Part shown: piece after piece, positions 1-11,236 of the stretch | Layout: each line of letters opens with the position of its first letter | Numbering within the stretch: position 1 is the first letter of the stretch | Source: Roridomyces roridus | Lineage: Eukaryota; Basidiomycota; Agaricomycetes; Agaricales; Mycenaceae | Length of the DNA stretch: 64,000 nucleotides | Reading direction: 5' to 3' | Assembly: GCA_029378245.1 (NCBI GenBank) | Contig: JARKIF010000002.1 | Location: 1,612,001-1,676,000, forward strand | Made by a program: the position numbers and the translations under genes | The notes under the pieces: model-generated | What the model was told of the DNA's origin: nothing | The model's database searches: none | The model's input: the letters and a program-made list of their open reading frames with translations, nothing else

Positions 1-7
1 TGCGCTA

Positions 8-1414
8 TCATCGTGCCCCGTTCGACGTGTTCCCGTTTCCATTACTCGGAAGCGCTCCCACGCCGTTATTGGCCACAGGGCCCGATGACGACGATGATGC
101 CACTCGGCTCGCGTTGGCCGCTCGCTGTCCAGAGTTCGCCGTCGCCAGAAGGGGTCGCGCGGCGTTGAGCCGCTGCAGAGTTTTCATCGGGAATTTCGTC
201 CTGACAGCCGGTCAGCCAAAGTAAGCCACCACCACCGCCGATACGCACCGGCATGTAGTACACACTGGTAGTGGCGCACAAAAGACTATTCCACTCTCAG
301 TCCCTCGTTTCGCAATGAAAGGAGTAACTCACTCGACAGACACACCGAGCACACGAATCCAATGTCAACAATCTTTTTATGGCAGAAACACGCCGCGCGA
401 AAGTCGACCTTGCTCCTGTGTCGGCACGGAGAGCGTCTTTCGGATGGCGGGCGGTGGCAGGAAGGACATCTGGATGTGGCACGTAAGTTGCCTTGCTAGT
501 GCGGCACGATGAGAAGACCTACGATTAGGTACTGGAGTAACGCGTCCCGGCGCTCGAGGAAGATGTAGGATCCGCCCGTAAGGTGCGCCGCCTGCTGCAG
601 GAAGACCGTATTAGGTCCGTAGATCTGGCATACATCGATGGTCGCTTTCTGTAAATTTGGCACAATCTTGAGATGAACATGGACAACGACGGAGAATGAC
701 TGACGAGCTTCTGCGCGGAAAATATGGCGTTCATGATGGGAATGTAGGAAGTGGAAAGGTCGGGGGAGACGGAGAGAACGAGGATACGAGGATCGGGGAG
801 AACGCCTGGGTGAAAACCATTCGCCTGGGCTTTCGAGTTGGTATTCGGTGGGAGAGTTATTCTGTTCACATCTGTGCAAGGGGTCAACCTCGGACATGCA
901 CAAGATGGAACTTCCTTACAGCAGAGAGCTTTTGCAATGGCGCCGACCAAAGCAGAGGGCGCTAACCATAGCTTGACTCATTAGTGGAAAGAGAATGCTA
1001 TAACACTTACCTTCTTCGTCCTCGAGTGAATCCAACTCCTTCATGATGTGCTGCACGACAGCAGAGTCCACGGCAGCAAACGGTGGATATGCATTCGGGT
1101 TCGCGTCCGTCGCAACTGAATCCAACGCGGTGTCCGACGAGTAAAGCATTATACTGGGCCATGCTTCATGCCGTCCTGGACATGAGAAGAGAAAAGTTCA
1201 CGCACCTCTTCCCAGGAAACGCGCCGAACACGGCCAAAGTATTTTCGTGTCTACATGCGATATGTGCATTGAGAAAAGCGAGTAGTTGAGACAAAAAGGT
1301 CGCGAGAGTGAGTGGGTACGCGTTCTCTGGTGACTCTTGGGCAGAGAGTTCCCAGTGAGATGGGGAGAGGTCGAGCACGACTGACAAGTGCGATGCTTTC
1401 GAGGAATCGTCCAT
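8..1414 (-). CDS. TFB4: TFIIH core subunit TFB4 (p34 homologue)
   Basis: Subunit of the TFIIH core, acting in RNA polymerase II initiation and nucleotide excision repair. The N-terminus ([14 protein letters not shown], about residues 9-22) starts the von Willebrand-A-like domain typical of the family. The stretch [20 protein letters not shown] and a C-terminal cysteine-rich zinc module (CFCHKK, then CSVCLS, then CTTC) match the Tfb4/p34 plan. I read eight exons separated by seven short GT-AG introns, ending in a Ser/Asn/Gly-rich tail with TGA at 8-10. One odd point: an extra base near 408 shifts the frame just before the zinc module, and removing it restores the conserved reading. I treat this as a probable sequencing error. 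The start shares a 53-base gap with the divergent taspase gene. Confidence 0.9.
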
Positions 1415-1467
1415 TGACGCGAAGGGAAAGACGCGTCGGCAAACACGCTACTCTGATCTGAACCTTG
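1415..1467. promoter_or_regulatory. 53-base divergent promoter TFB4/taspase
   Basis: Only 53 bases separate the two start codons, so both genes must share promoter elements. The gap holds ACGCGT (1431-1436), the core of the MluI cell-cycle box of yeasts. Whether it acts here is inference. Confidence 0.5.
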
Positions 1468-2811
1468 ATGCCAAAACTCGCAGTGCACGGCGGCGCCGGA
1501 GTCCACAGCAAAAACTCAGAAGCAGAGGTCAAGGCTGCTCTTCGGCTGTGAGAAGGATTCCTTTCGCGGTGTCGCAAGCAATAAAATTGGGGCTCAGCGC
1601 ATGCACCCAAGCACTCTCAACTTGTGGAGAACCCTCAGCTTTGAATCTAGTCGAAAATGCCATCCTAGCTCTCGAAGACTCGCCTCTACTCAACGCAGGT
1701 CCGAGTGCATGCATCTGTATTGAATGGAAACGAGACAATGCTCAGGCTACGGCGCGAATCTAACCCTGGACGGCACGGTCGAGTGCGATGCTGCAATCAT
1801 GGACGGCTGCACACGCGACTTTGGCAGCGTCGGGGCCGTATCTGGTAGTTCCAACTCGACCAAACAATTATTCATGTCTGAACCTGTTCCAGGCGTCAAG
1901 AACCCGATCCGGCTAGCACGCGCCATCCTCGAGCACGCACGGGTCCCAGACGCCCTGGGACGCATTCCACCCTTGACCCTTGTCTCCGAAGGTGCCCACG
2001 CCTTTGGGCGGTCTGCCGGCGTCCAGCTCGTACCCCCAGACTCCCTAAGACCCCACGTGCACAATCGCAATGGAACACGTGGAAAGCGCGCCTGGACGGT
2101 GTGGATGCAGGGCCTGTTGACGACATGCAAGTGCTGCAGGACACGGTTGGCGCCGTGGCATGGGACCTCTCCTCTGGGACCATTGCTAGCGGAGTATCGA
2201 GCGGCGGCATCCTCCTCAAATACCCCGGCCGCGTCGGAGAGGTGGGCTCATCATATCTCTCTCTGGTTTGTTCCTCATATTCTGCCAGGCAGCTGTATTT
2301 GGCGCAGGATGCTGGGCGCAAGAGGGAATGGCGTGTGGCGTGTCAGGCGCAGGCGAGTACATCATCAAAGCGAGTCTAGCACGTTCTATCGGCCAAGCTC
2401 TTGAGCAAGGAACAGACTTGGACGTACACGCCATTCTGCAACGCGTTCTTGTCGAAGACTTTTGGAGTACGCGCAATCTTTCATGAGACCCCTTGAATTT
2501 ACGTTCATCAGAACCGAGCCGGAGTTTGACCAACCCAGATCCAAGTGCGGGGGTCTTGCTGTTGACCACCGAAGAAAATCAAGACGGCTCACCGGTGGGT
2601 ACGGCCTTTAATTATCGCCTTGCGAGGTGGACATGATATTCTAAAGGACGCTTATGGTGTGCATTCACGACCCCAAGCATGGCTATCGCCTTCGTCTCAT
2701 CTGAAAGCGCTCATCCAAAGGTTGGTCAACTTGAAGCTCATACGAAATCAGCTCAATGTTCCAGGCTCTCATCTTGCGCAGACCAAAGGAGCTCGAATCT
2801 CGTCCAAATGA
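1468..2811 (+). CDS. TASP1: Taspase-1-like threonine aspartase
   Basis: Member of the type 2 asparaginase (Ntn-hydrolase) family. These are made as a proenzyme that cuts itself before a threonine, which then becomes the nucleophile. Visible landmarks in order: start MPKLAVHGGAG, LEDSPLLNAG, CDAAIMDG, VKNPIRLARAIL, the autocleavage segment QDTVGAVAWD (nucleophile Thr codon 2143-2145), SSGGILLKYPGRVGEAAVFG, and a C-terminal strand LWCAFTTPSMAIAF. The order and the extended C-terminus fit taspase 1 better than plain L-asparaginase. I infer seven introns (the first is 1548-1597). One base appears to be missing in a run of C at 2051-2054, which breaks the frame before the active Thr. In animals taspase 1 cleaves TFIIA and MLL proteins at Gln-X-Asp-Gly. 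A TFIIA large subunit with such a site lies at 51694-52646. Confidence 0.85.
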
Positions 2812-2850
2812 CCAGCCTCGAGTTTTCATAACGGGGTTCTCTATTTGACA

Positions 2851-4229
2851 CTACAACACACTGGACAAGTCGAACACCAGCTCGCCCGGTGCCCTAGTGG
2901 CAACGCCCTTCTCCGTTACGATCGCAGTGATGAGCTCTGCCGGAGTAACGTCGAAGCTCGGGTTATAGATTCCTTTCAGGCCGGGAGGTGTTATCATTAC
3001 GGTGGCTTGCTTTGATTCGCCTTCGCTTGGATAGATTGCGCCCCGGACGAGACAGGCTTCGATGGCAGGGCGTTGTTCGATGGGAATGCTAGAAGCGGTT
3101 AAGATGGGGTTGTAGAGGTGAAATGCAGCGCGTACCCCGAGCCATCGGCAATGGCCAAATCCACAGTACTGATTGGAGCAACTACAATAAATGGGATGGA
3201 ATGTCGCGCTGCAATGACTGCTGCGTTGTAGGTTCCGATCTGTACAACTGGGTTGGAAAGAAGAATCGGAAAAGAGTGGGTGTACCTTGTTGGCGGTGTC
3301 ACCGTTCTTCGCTATTCTATCAGCTCCGACCACTGGTTTTCGGTCAGACTTGACTACCGTTTGTGTTGGATTCACCGACCGACTGCATGGATGTTGTGGT
3401 GCTGGAATAATGACCCCACCATCGTATCGCAGATCATGACCGAGGGGATATTGAGTGTTTGAAGCTCCAAAGCGGTAAGCCTGACTGGGCTCAGATTGTG
3501 AAAAAAAAAGTTTCCGAGGTGTGTACCTCGAGCCTTGGTGGTACGGCGCTGTCTGAGTATAGTATGCAGTGCCGAGTTTGCCCGTCTCATGCAGATATGT
3601 TATCAAACCCAAGGCCGTTCCGTAGCCCTAACCGATTTCTGAGAAAACAAAATGTATTCTTTGGAAAAAACACGCGTACTGAAGTCGCCAGGGATCCAGT
3701 GTTGCAGACGGTCATTAAATTGAGCCCAGTTCCACTTTCACCCTTCTGCTTGACGAGGTCGGAAAGCCATTCGCCTCCCCACTGGGACATTTTCTTGTTG
3801 CGACCGACATCCTCGTCTGCGACCAGGTGTGCCTCTGCAATGAGCTCTTCGCAGATCGCCTTGCCATCCTTGCCTGCAGCGATGGCTGCTTCAAGAGTTG
3901 CCGTCAAGCGGCGCGTCGCGTTGCCGAGATTGACTGCCGTCGGACGTGCGGTGTAAAGATGAGCCAAGACAGGCTCAACGTATGCCTTGACGGTTGTTGG
4001 GGATGCAATAAAATCGGCATTGGCTTGCACGGCGCGCGAGAGATCGGCGGCAAACGCGAGCGCCGCCAACGAGGCTATCGCAGGTGCCCCCCTAATCTTC
4101 ATGGTCTTGATGGCATCGTGTGCATCGTCTATCGAGGTTATAGGGCACGAACTCGGTGGTGTGGGGAAGTAGGAGCTGGTTAACTATCTCGATTTTGTCG
4201 CCATCGGTCTTGATAGAGATGAGTGACAT
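2851..4229 (-). CDS. MRI1: Methylthioribose-1-phosphate isomerase
   Basis: Converts methylthioribose 1-phosphate to methylthioribulose 1-phosphate in the methionine salvage pathway. It belongs to the eIF2B-alpha/beta/delta-like fold. Diagnostic stretches are MKIRGAPAIASLAAL, CNTGSLATSGYGTALG, HETGKLGTAYYTQTAPYHQG, VVGADRIAKNGDTANKIG (catalytic Asp in the GADRI motif) and IPIEQR. The ending VATRAPGELVFDLSSVL is typical. Five short introns join these blocks. The start at 4229 gives MSLISIKTDGDKIEIVNQLL, the usual N-terminus. One extra base at 4136-4137 shifts the frame at VPYN/SIDDAHDAIK and is probably an error. The gene is divergent from the lipase-like gene, with 142 bases between starts. 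Confidence 0.93.
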
Positions 4230-4371
4230 GGTCGTGGCTGTGGCAAGAGTCTCAAGCGGTGATGCAAATCGGAAGACGGCCCGATTAGGAAGTTGGCAAT
4301 TATCACATGCCTCTCAAGACTTGTACTGCTCCTCCATCTCCTGCTCCAGTCCGTCGAGGTCGTCGTGCACG
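4230..4371. promoter_or_regulatory. Divergent promoter MRI1/HSL-like lipase
   Basis: A 142-base gap between two outward-facing start codons must hold both core promoters. I see no strong TATA element. Confidence 0.4.
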
Positions 4372-7243
4372 ATGATCGACCATCTCTTTGGCCGGCCCAA
4401 CGCCTATTGGAAGCGTGCACAAGTCTTTCTCATCATCCTCTTCTGGTTTTGGCGCATTCTCAGTGGAAACCCTAGAGGCCCGCCTCTCTTGTGGTTTAGG
4501 GCCCTCAACCGCAGACTCAAACGTTTCACGCCATGGCAGTTGATTGCCACCACGCTCACCACCGTTTATATTGTACGCAACTTTGACAAGATTCTTGGTC
4601 TGCAATGTACGTCAAACTCTGCAACTCTGCACTTCGCTGCTGACCGCTGAATTCAGCACCAGAGCCTCATGCTGGCCTTGTGCGTCATCCTTGACTTCTC
4701 TTATTTCCTCCCCTCATCGTTTCACAGTACTCTCCGTCGTATTACCGTGCCACTTGGATCAACACAGGTCTCGATGCCGGCTTCGCAACAGCCATGTCTA
4801 TACGAAATAAATGGCTGCGGGATATCTGCTCCGTTCTCTTCTCCGTCTACTACATTCTCTATCCAAACCAAGCAGACGAAAAGATTCGGAGGTTCAGAGC
4901 CGTCCCAACGGTTGAAATGCTTCGTCGATGCTGGGAGAAGACTTCAAATCCATATGTGTGTTATTTTCTTTTGCCGAGACGCGTTACTCACTGAGCTTAG
5001 ATCCGCGCATTCACTGTACTGCCGCCTATCCTCATTCGCCGCAAGATCTTGCTTGCTCGACCGGCTGGGTCCACCTATGACCGACCCATAGTCGGCTATC
5101 TGTTCTTTTCCCTTCCCGAGAAGCAATTGAGCAAAGGTGGGTTGGCGGGTTATCTCAATGGAGTACCTCGCTGATTAGGTTTCAGCCACCGACCTCATCC
5201 TCGACTTTCCGGGAGGTGGTTTTGTTGCAATGTCTCCGGAACATCATGAAGAGCGTCTCCGAGCATGGGCGATCTCCACAGGCAAGCCTGTACTCGCGAT
5301 CGACTACGGCAAGGCGCCTGAGTGTATGATTGTCAATCCTATTTGCGCATACCTTTTAACGCGTTCATCCAGACCCGTATCCGTTTGCCATTGACGAAGC
5401 ATTTGATACTTACAAGCTTCTGGTTCAGTCGGGTAAGCCGTGTTCAATAACTTGCGTCTCAATCACTCAATCGTGCCCTCAGGTGGCACGGTTATTGGGA
5501 TGTCTGGCAAGAAACTCAATATCGTGCTGACCGGCGACTCTGCTGGTGCTACCATGGCAGCAAATGTCGTGTTCAAGGTTATAGAGCACAACGAGAACCC
5601 TGCAAATCGACTCTCGAATCTTCCCCAGCCCATCGCTCTTGTACTCAATTACCCGGCTTTCGACTTCAACTTTACCTCCTGGATGACACCCGATAACTTG
5701 CGCGTTCTCCGCACGGAGGAGTCTTCGGGAAACCTACCCGGCATCAAGGAATTGGCGGCTCAGAAAGACCATCTCAAGCACATAGTAGGGACACTTGTAT
5801 TCCATTCGTGATCAGGATCCTTACGCTTCCACAGAGTCCTTTGAGTATGGTAGGAGACCAACGCAGCACTCTACCCCGCCGGAAACCCCTCAAGCGGCAG
5901 CAGAGTTGGAAAGACACCATCCGCGGTTTCACCAGTGGAGAAGAAGAGTCCGCGCCAGCCGCTCCTCGGAAGAGGCGATCCACTGGTGCACTCAAGTCAC
6001 CTCCCGGCAGGCGCAGCACCTTCCTGGAGCCTCGCCATCGGCCCAAGTCGCTGGATGGAGAGAGCGCCGTTGACGAGGGCGCAACGGAATCTGACGAGGA
6101 AGACTTTAACCAGTATCGCGAGGAAGATCGGCCGCTGCAGGCCCGTGTGCGCTACGTCTACCCTCAGACGACTGTTCCGCGGAGCAAGTCTGCTGTGGTG
6201 AATGAGCAGCGTGCGTTGTCTGCGGCCGTGGAGGAGGCGAACTACAAAGGCGACGGAGCGGTACGGTGGCAAGGGCAAGCAGAAGGAGCCCATTGGGACC
6301 CGGCTGACGATGACCAGTCGGACTGGCTACTTTCAGGATAGGGTGATTACGCCCAGCATGATGCGCGCCATGGCCATCTTGTACATTGGGCCTCATCGGA
6401 ATCCCGATTTCGCAACAGATTACCACTTGTCTCCGATCCTTGCACCAAGCCACGTACTGGCGCAGTTCCCTCCAATACTTATGCAATGCGGGGAGAAGGA
6501 TCCTCTCGTGGACGACACGGTCATCTTTGCGGGCCGTGTTCGAGAGGCGAAACGAGCGCGCAAGTCCGAGTTGGATTTGCTTATTTCTGGCAAGAGCGCG
6601 CGTTTCGGGGAGAGCTTGCGGATGAGCAATGCAGAAGGACCTGTCGATATTGCGGCTTTGAAGCTCGAACGGGACAAGCTCGCCGCGCAGACTGGAGGAG
6701 GACTGGGTTCAGCTCACTATTTGGTCGGAATGGTCGCACGGATACTTGCAGATGACTGCCCTCATGGCAGAGGCGGGTGCGGTGAGTCCTTGTATGGCGT
6801 GGTGCAATGCATTTTTACTCAAACACACACTCTAGGTCATCGAGGAACTAGCCGAATGGATCGATTCTGCGTTTGAGCGATACGGAACACCGAGCAATGT
6901 ACCCAGCCGCCGGTGGGCGAGTCCGGCGAGGAAACCTATTCCCACCCCGAAAGAGAGCCTCTCTGCATCAGAAACCGAAACGGATGACAGCGGGATTACT
7001 TTCGTTCCTAGGCGGAGGTCACCCACGCAGTCCGTGGATGGCAACAGACCGTCAACGCCGGTTCGGTTGTCTGAGACGGAGACGGTGGCGGATGGCGATG
7101 GGGAGTTGCTGGTCAATGGACATGCTAGAGGGGGGAGCGATACGGATGCTGCTGGCCAGCGCCCACGGCTCGGGGGACAGATGATCTCGGAGACAGAGTT
7201 GATGCGCCGTCGTCGACTGTTAGATTCGCACATTTTTGAATGA
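4372..7243 (+). CDS. Hormone-sensitive-lipase-like alpha/beta hydrolase
   Basis: Esterase/lipase of the hormone-sensitive lipase family. The oxyanion-hole region reads DFPGGGFVAMSPEHHEERL (Pro replaces the usual first His of HGGG). The nucleophile elbow is GDSAG (Ser codon 5539-5541). The acid is in GEKDPLVDD (Asp 6499-6501) and the base in WSHGYLQ (His 6737-6739). Between nucleophile and acid lies an insertion of about 200 residues rich in Arg, Ser and acidic residues, holding kinase-type motifs such as KRQQSW. This is the place where mammalian HSL carries its regulatory module. The C-terminus is a Ser/Thr/Arg-rich tail. A hydrophobic N-terminal segment (about residues 15-25) could be a membrane anchor. 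I infer eight introns. Extra bases at 6246-6248 (run of A) and 6694-6695 (run of G) break the frame and look like errors. Confidence 0.85.
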
Positions 7244-7597
7244 GTTGCTGTATGAATATAATGTGATGGGTGTCTGGAGCGTTGTCGGCGACTAGACGTC
7301 AAACACAGCTTGCACTGCTTTCGACTGCTTCGAACAGACAGCCTTAGGGACCAATGATTGCCGCCTACAATTCCTCTGAGACATACTCAGCCCACAATCT
7401 TCTCCACTGATTCACCCGATCCCGCAGATTGGACTTGATTGACGTAGCTGACGGTGAGCGGTAGTTATGGCACCAGGGTCCTTGAAGAAATAAATGGCAC
7501 GAGTTGTCTTGCTGTTGCGGGATGGCATATTGATGGACGACAAAGCTGAACAAATATTCCCGGCTTTGAACCTCACAGCCACGCCGCCAATCCGCCA
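7244..7597. other. Intergenic, no feature seen
   Basis: A 354-base gap between a same-strand pair. It must contain the lipase 3' end and the promoter of the zinc-finger gene. I see no open reading frame or repeat worth calling. Confidence 0.5.
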
Positions 7598-8561
7598 ATG
7601 TCTGCTACGGCCCCTCCCCAGCAGCTTTACCACATAATGTATCCCAATCCCAACCCGACACCCATACCCATGCATGGTCCAGCAACCCACCCCGAGGGAC
7701 CCCAGGAATACGTCGCTCCTCCACTCGACATGAAGCAGGAACCTCCCCAGTACTACCAACCCACTGCTGCCGAGCTTTATAGAAGCACCCAGGGCGGAAG
7801 GCTGCCCTCTCCTGGTCCGGACTGGTCCCGGTGCCAACCACTATCCCTCGGCCGAACGGTGTCCCGCGACTTCCTCCCATACTGCAGGTCGAGAAGCAGC
7901 AGGTGACTACGTCGGCGACCCAAATCGCGAGTGCTAGCAGACGTCGTAACGAGGCGCACTTTGTCTGCCCCGTTCCCAATTGTGGTAGTACGTTTACTCG
8001 TCGGTTTCAATCTGAGAGGTGCGTTTGTTGTGATGTGATCGCATTTGCTCTCGTGCTCATGCAATCCAGGCCATCTGCGTTCGCACACGGAAGAACGCCC
8101 GTATATCTGCGAATGGCCGAATTGCAAGAAGGGTTTTGCTCGTCAACATGACTGCAAGTAAGCATCCTTCGAGTCATGTTTTAGTTTCCGTGACCGTGTC
8201 TTACCTACCGTTTTCGCAGGCGTCATCAAGCACTGCACACTGCTAAATCGCAAACCAACGTCTGTGTCGGTTGTAAGAAGACGTTCAGTCGTCTGGATGC
8301 CCTCAATGTACGTCCTCTTTTTCATTGTCTTCGGGACGCGCGTTAACGTCACCCGCAGAGACACTGTATGCTGTTTTCGGTTCATTGCCCGAGACGGACT
8401 AACGGATTTATCCAGTGCGTTCTGATGGTGGGGCCGAGTGCCGTGCTTTGAGAGACCAGCTGCAGCAACAGCAGGGAGGGAGTACTGCGCCAGACGACGG
8501 TGTAGTCGAGGCACCGATGGAGCCAGCCGCCCCCGCAGTAGGACCCACAGAACGACGTTAA
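7598..8561 (+). CDS. C2H2 zinc-finger transcription factor
   Basis: Small nuclear DNA-binding protein. A Pro/Gln-rich N-terminus of about 100 residues is followed by two classical fingers of C-x4-C-x12-H-x3-H form (CPVPNCGSTF...HLRSH and CEWPNCKKGF...HQALH). A third, imperfect finger (CVGCKKTF...HLRSDGGAEC) has Cys where the last His should be. The C-terminus is Gln-rich and ends in Pro/Ala. Four short introns sit inside the finger region. Two probable single-base errors occur: a missing G at 7819-7820 and an extra T at 8005-8007 in the first finger. I cannot name an orthologue. The target genes are unknown. Confidence 0.8.
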
Positions 8562-8646
8562 AGCCTAAAGCTCGATAATTGTAGTCTTACTTCTTGAACC
8601 TGTGATTATATCCGGCTATTACTGTATCTTTTTGCCTTTCCCCGTC

Positions 8647-11092
8647 ATGGCGCTGCCTCTACTCGTGAACAACGCCGACTGCGGGCCTTCCAACCCTCTC
8701 CAGGGCCTCTCCAAGCGCTTCGATCAGGACAGAGGCTTGCAGCAGGACCACTTTGGTGCAGGCCGTGCCGGGTCATCGAGAGAGGTGTGGCCACAGTTCG
8801 ATCCGCAAGCTCTTCCTGAAACCAAGTCCCACAGGCTTTTCGCAGCCAGCAATCTGCGCCGTCCGGGTCAGCTCAAGAGGCAGCTCGTTTCTTTTCCTCT
8901 GGACCGGCACCACAACTTGCAGGCGCCTCTGCTTTTGATCTATCTGCCCTCAATGGATCGTTACCGCTGGCGCAAATGCCCCTTCAGCAGCAGTCGCACG
9001 GACCTGCAGCCTGGGCGGCCGACTTTATGATCCAACGGCCGCAACAAACCAGCAGCAATAGCAGCTCTCAGGTAGAAATGCAGCGCGAAGTGAATGTGCC
9101 GCAAGGTCGACAGCATTTGTTATCGCCGACGCAGCCCTCGCTGATGCCTACTCTTCAGGCCAATGGAATCCCATGTTTTCGTCTTATGCTCAGCGACCAA
9201 TGCAGAACTTTATGCCTCCGATGATGATGCAGCAGCAACCGCAGAGACCAGCAACCCAACACGACCGTTCGTACAACTCCCATAGCACCATGGGTTATGC
9301 TAAACTCTCGCAGAGATACAGTGGGATCGAGAATTCAATGAGATCTCTCAAGCGGTCAAGGAAGAGCCCGTAACCTCGCAAATCCCACAAGACCCACAAC
9401 AGGCGTCGCGCGAGGCTGACGAGCTAGCGCGTACAGCAGGGTTATTGTTGGATACCGTCGGCGAAGCCCAAAATACCAAATTCGCAAAAAGCGAATTTAT
9501 GGAGCTCATGCGTGGTCTGCGGGATCGGAATATCGTGGTGGAAGGAAACGAGATGGTGCAGAACACGGGGCAGAGCTCTGCGTCAGGCTGGGCAAGCGAT
9601 TTCAAGGCGGATGTCAAGGGTAAAGGGAGAGCTGTAGACCCCCTTGTTGGTGGTGCGAGCACATCGTTCGCAGCAATGACGAGGGCGAGGCTGGCGGAGC
9701 AACCTCAGCAGGAGCCTTTATTGGACGAGGACCCCAACGACGCGTACTTTAGACAAGATAACGCGGAATACCAGCGGTATTGGGCCGAAGCTAATGACCG
9801 CGCATCCACGTCGCAGCATCCTGCGACTAATGCAGAATGGGACCGACTGCAGGAAGACTGGGATAACTTTGAGGCCACTGCTACTGGTATCCAACCGGTT
9901 GAACGGTACATTTTCCAGCCGAACAATCCCTACCTGTCCGATAGGCCGTCATCCACGACGAGACACCACCTCTCGCACAACGTCCGGCAGCCCTTCCTCG
10001 ATGTGAGGTGCTCTTGCATGAGGATCTATCATTACTAATCCTGCGCAGAGCGTACTCGAGCTCGAAGCAGCTGTACAGCGCAACATGACCGACGCCTCTG
10101 CGTGGTTTGATCTCGGTGTCAAACAACAAGCAAACGAGCGCGAGAAACAGGCGTTGGCGGCACTCTCGCGTGCGGTGGAGCTGGATCCATCCCACCTCCC
10201 TGCATGGCTCGCACTGGCCATCTCACACACGAACGATGGCAATCGCGAGGCGACGCATGACGCTATCCGGAATTGGGTGGACCGGAACGAGCGTTACAAT
10301 GGATGCTGTGGCGCAGTACAAGGCGAGCCACCCGGAGAGCGTGACCGCGTCCATGCCGGAACGGTTCGGGAGCTTGATCCAGTGTCTGATCAACATGGCG
10401 CGGAGCGACGCGGGCAACATTGATGCCGATATCCAGATCGCGTTGGCCGTTCTGCTGAATACCAACGAGGACTATGCGAAAAGCAGCAGGATTGTTTCAG
10501 GACCTGCCCTCGCCGTCCGGCCTGACGTGCGTTATTCTATCCAAAGTTTATCTACTCGACCTCATTTTTCCTAGGATTGGTTGTTGTACAATCGCGTCGG
10601 TGCGACGATGGCGAACAGTGGTAGGGCGGAAGAGGCTCTGCAATACTACCACAAGGCCCTCGAGCTGAATCCCTTGTATATCCGAGCGAGGTGGGCTTGT
10701 TGTGACCTTGCTCGAGTTGACCTAACCAACGGCAGATTCAACCTCGGTATTCTCGTGTATAAATCTCCGCGTAAGGGTTTTCCTTTCTCTCATTTGTTAC
10801 AATTGCTGAGTTGGCTTCTCAGCGGTTCGAGGAGGCCTCACACCACATCCTGGATGCCCTTAGGCTACAGGAGAGCGACGGTCTATCTTATGGGAACGAT
10901 GCAGCAGGTTCGAGCGGAGTGACAACGACCGCGCTGTGGGATAGCCTGAGGACAGCCTCGATGCACATGCAGCGCCCAGATTTGGCCACATTCTGCGACC
11001 AACGGGATCTTGAAGGCAAGTATACATCCACAAAGCACCGCGCGCCCAAACTGACCGATTCTGCAGCCTTCCGAAGCAACTTTCAGTTCTGA
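8647..11092 (+). CDS. PEX5: Peroxisomal targeting signal 1 receptor PEX5
   Basis: Cycling receptor that carries PTS1 cargo to the peroxisome. The N-terminus ADCGPSNPLQGLSKRFDQDR holds the conserved Cys used for export ubiquitination. The disordered N-half has Trp-x3-Phe/Tyr docking motifs (WAADF, WDREF, WASDF) and a Gln/Met-rich segment. The C-half is TPR repeats: SVLELEAAVQRN, AWFDLGVKQQANEREKQALA, LLYNRVGATMANSGRAEEAL, and the LQYYHKALELNP and FEEASHHILDALRLQ blocks. It ends in CDQRDLEAFRSNFQF. I infer six introns, the last (11016-11066) with a GC donor. About six single-base indels interrupt the frame (near 9171, 9308, 10298, 10480, 10508 and 10752). The surrounding protein is strongly conserved, so I read them as consensus errors. 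Confidence 0.93.
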
Positions 11093-11236
11093 GTGGGGAG
11101 CATTGGTCAAGAATTCATTTGCATCTACAGAATAAAGTAAAGGCTGCAGGAGGTTATTGATACATTGAGCTGCTAATGGCAGCGACTTGGAATCGAATCG
11201 GATAAAGTTAAAAAGACAGGAAACCCGAAGAAGACA

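Noticed and set aside
1548..1597. Apparent stop and frameshift near the taspase start
   Set aside because: A 50-base intron (GTGAGA...CTCAG) joins ALRL to ACTQALS in frame.
8790..8840. Apparent frameshift in the PEX5 N-terminus
   Set aside because: A 50-base GT-AG intron (GTGTGG...CCCACAG) joins SSRE to AFRSQQSAPS in frame, so no error is needed.
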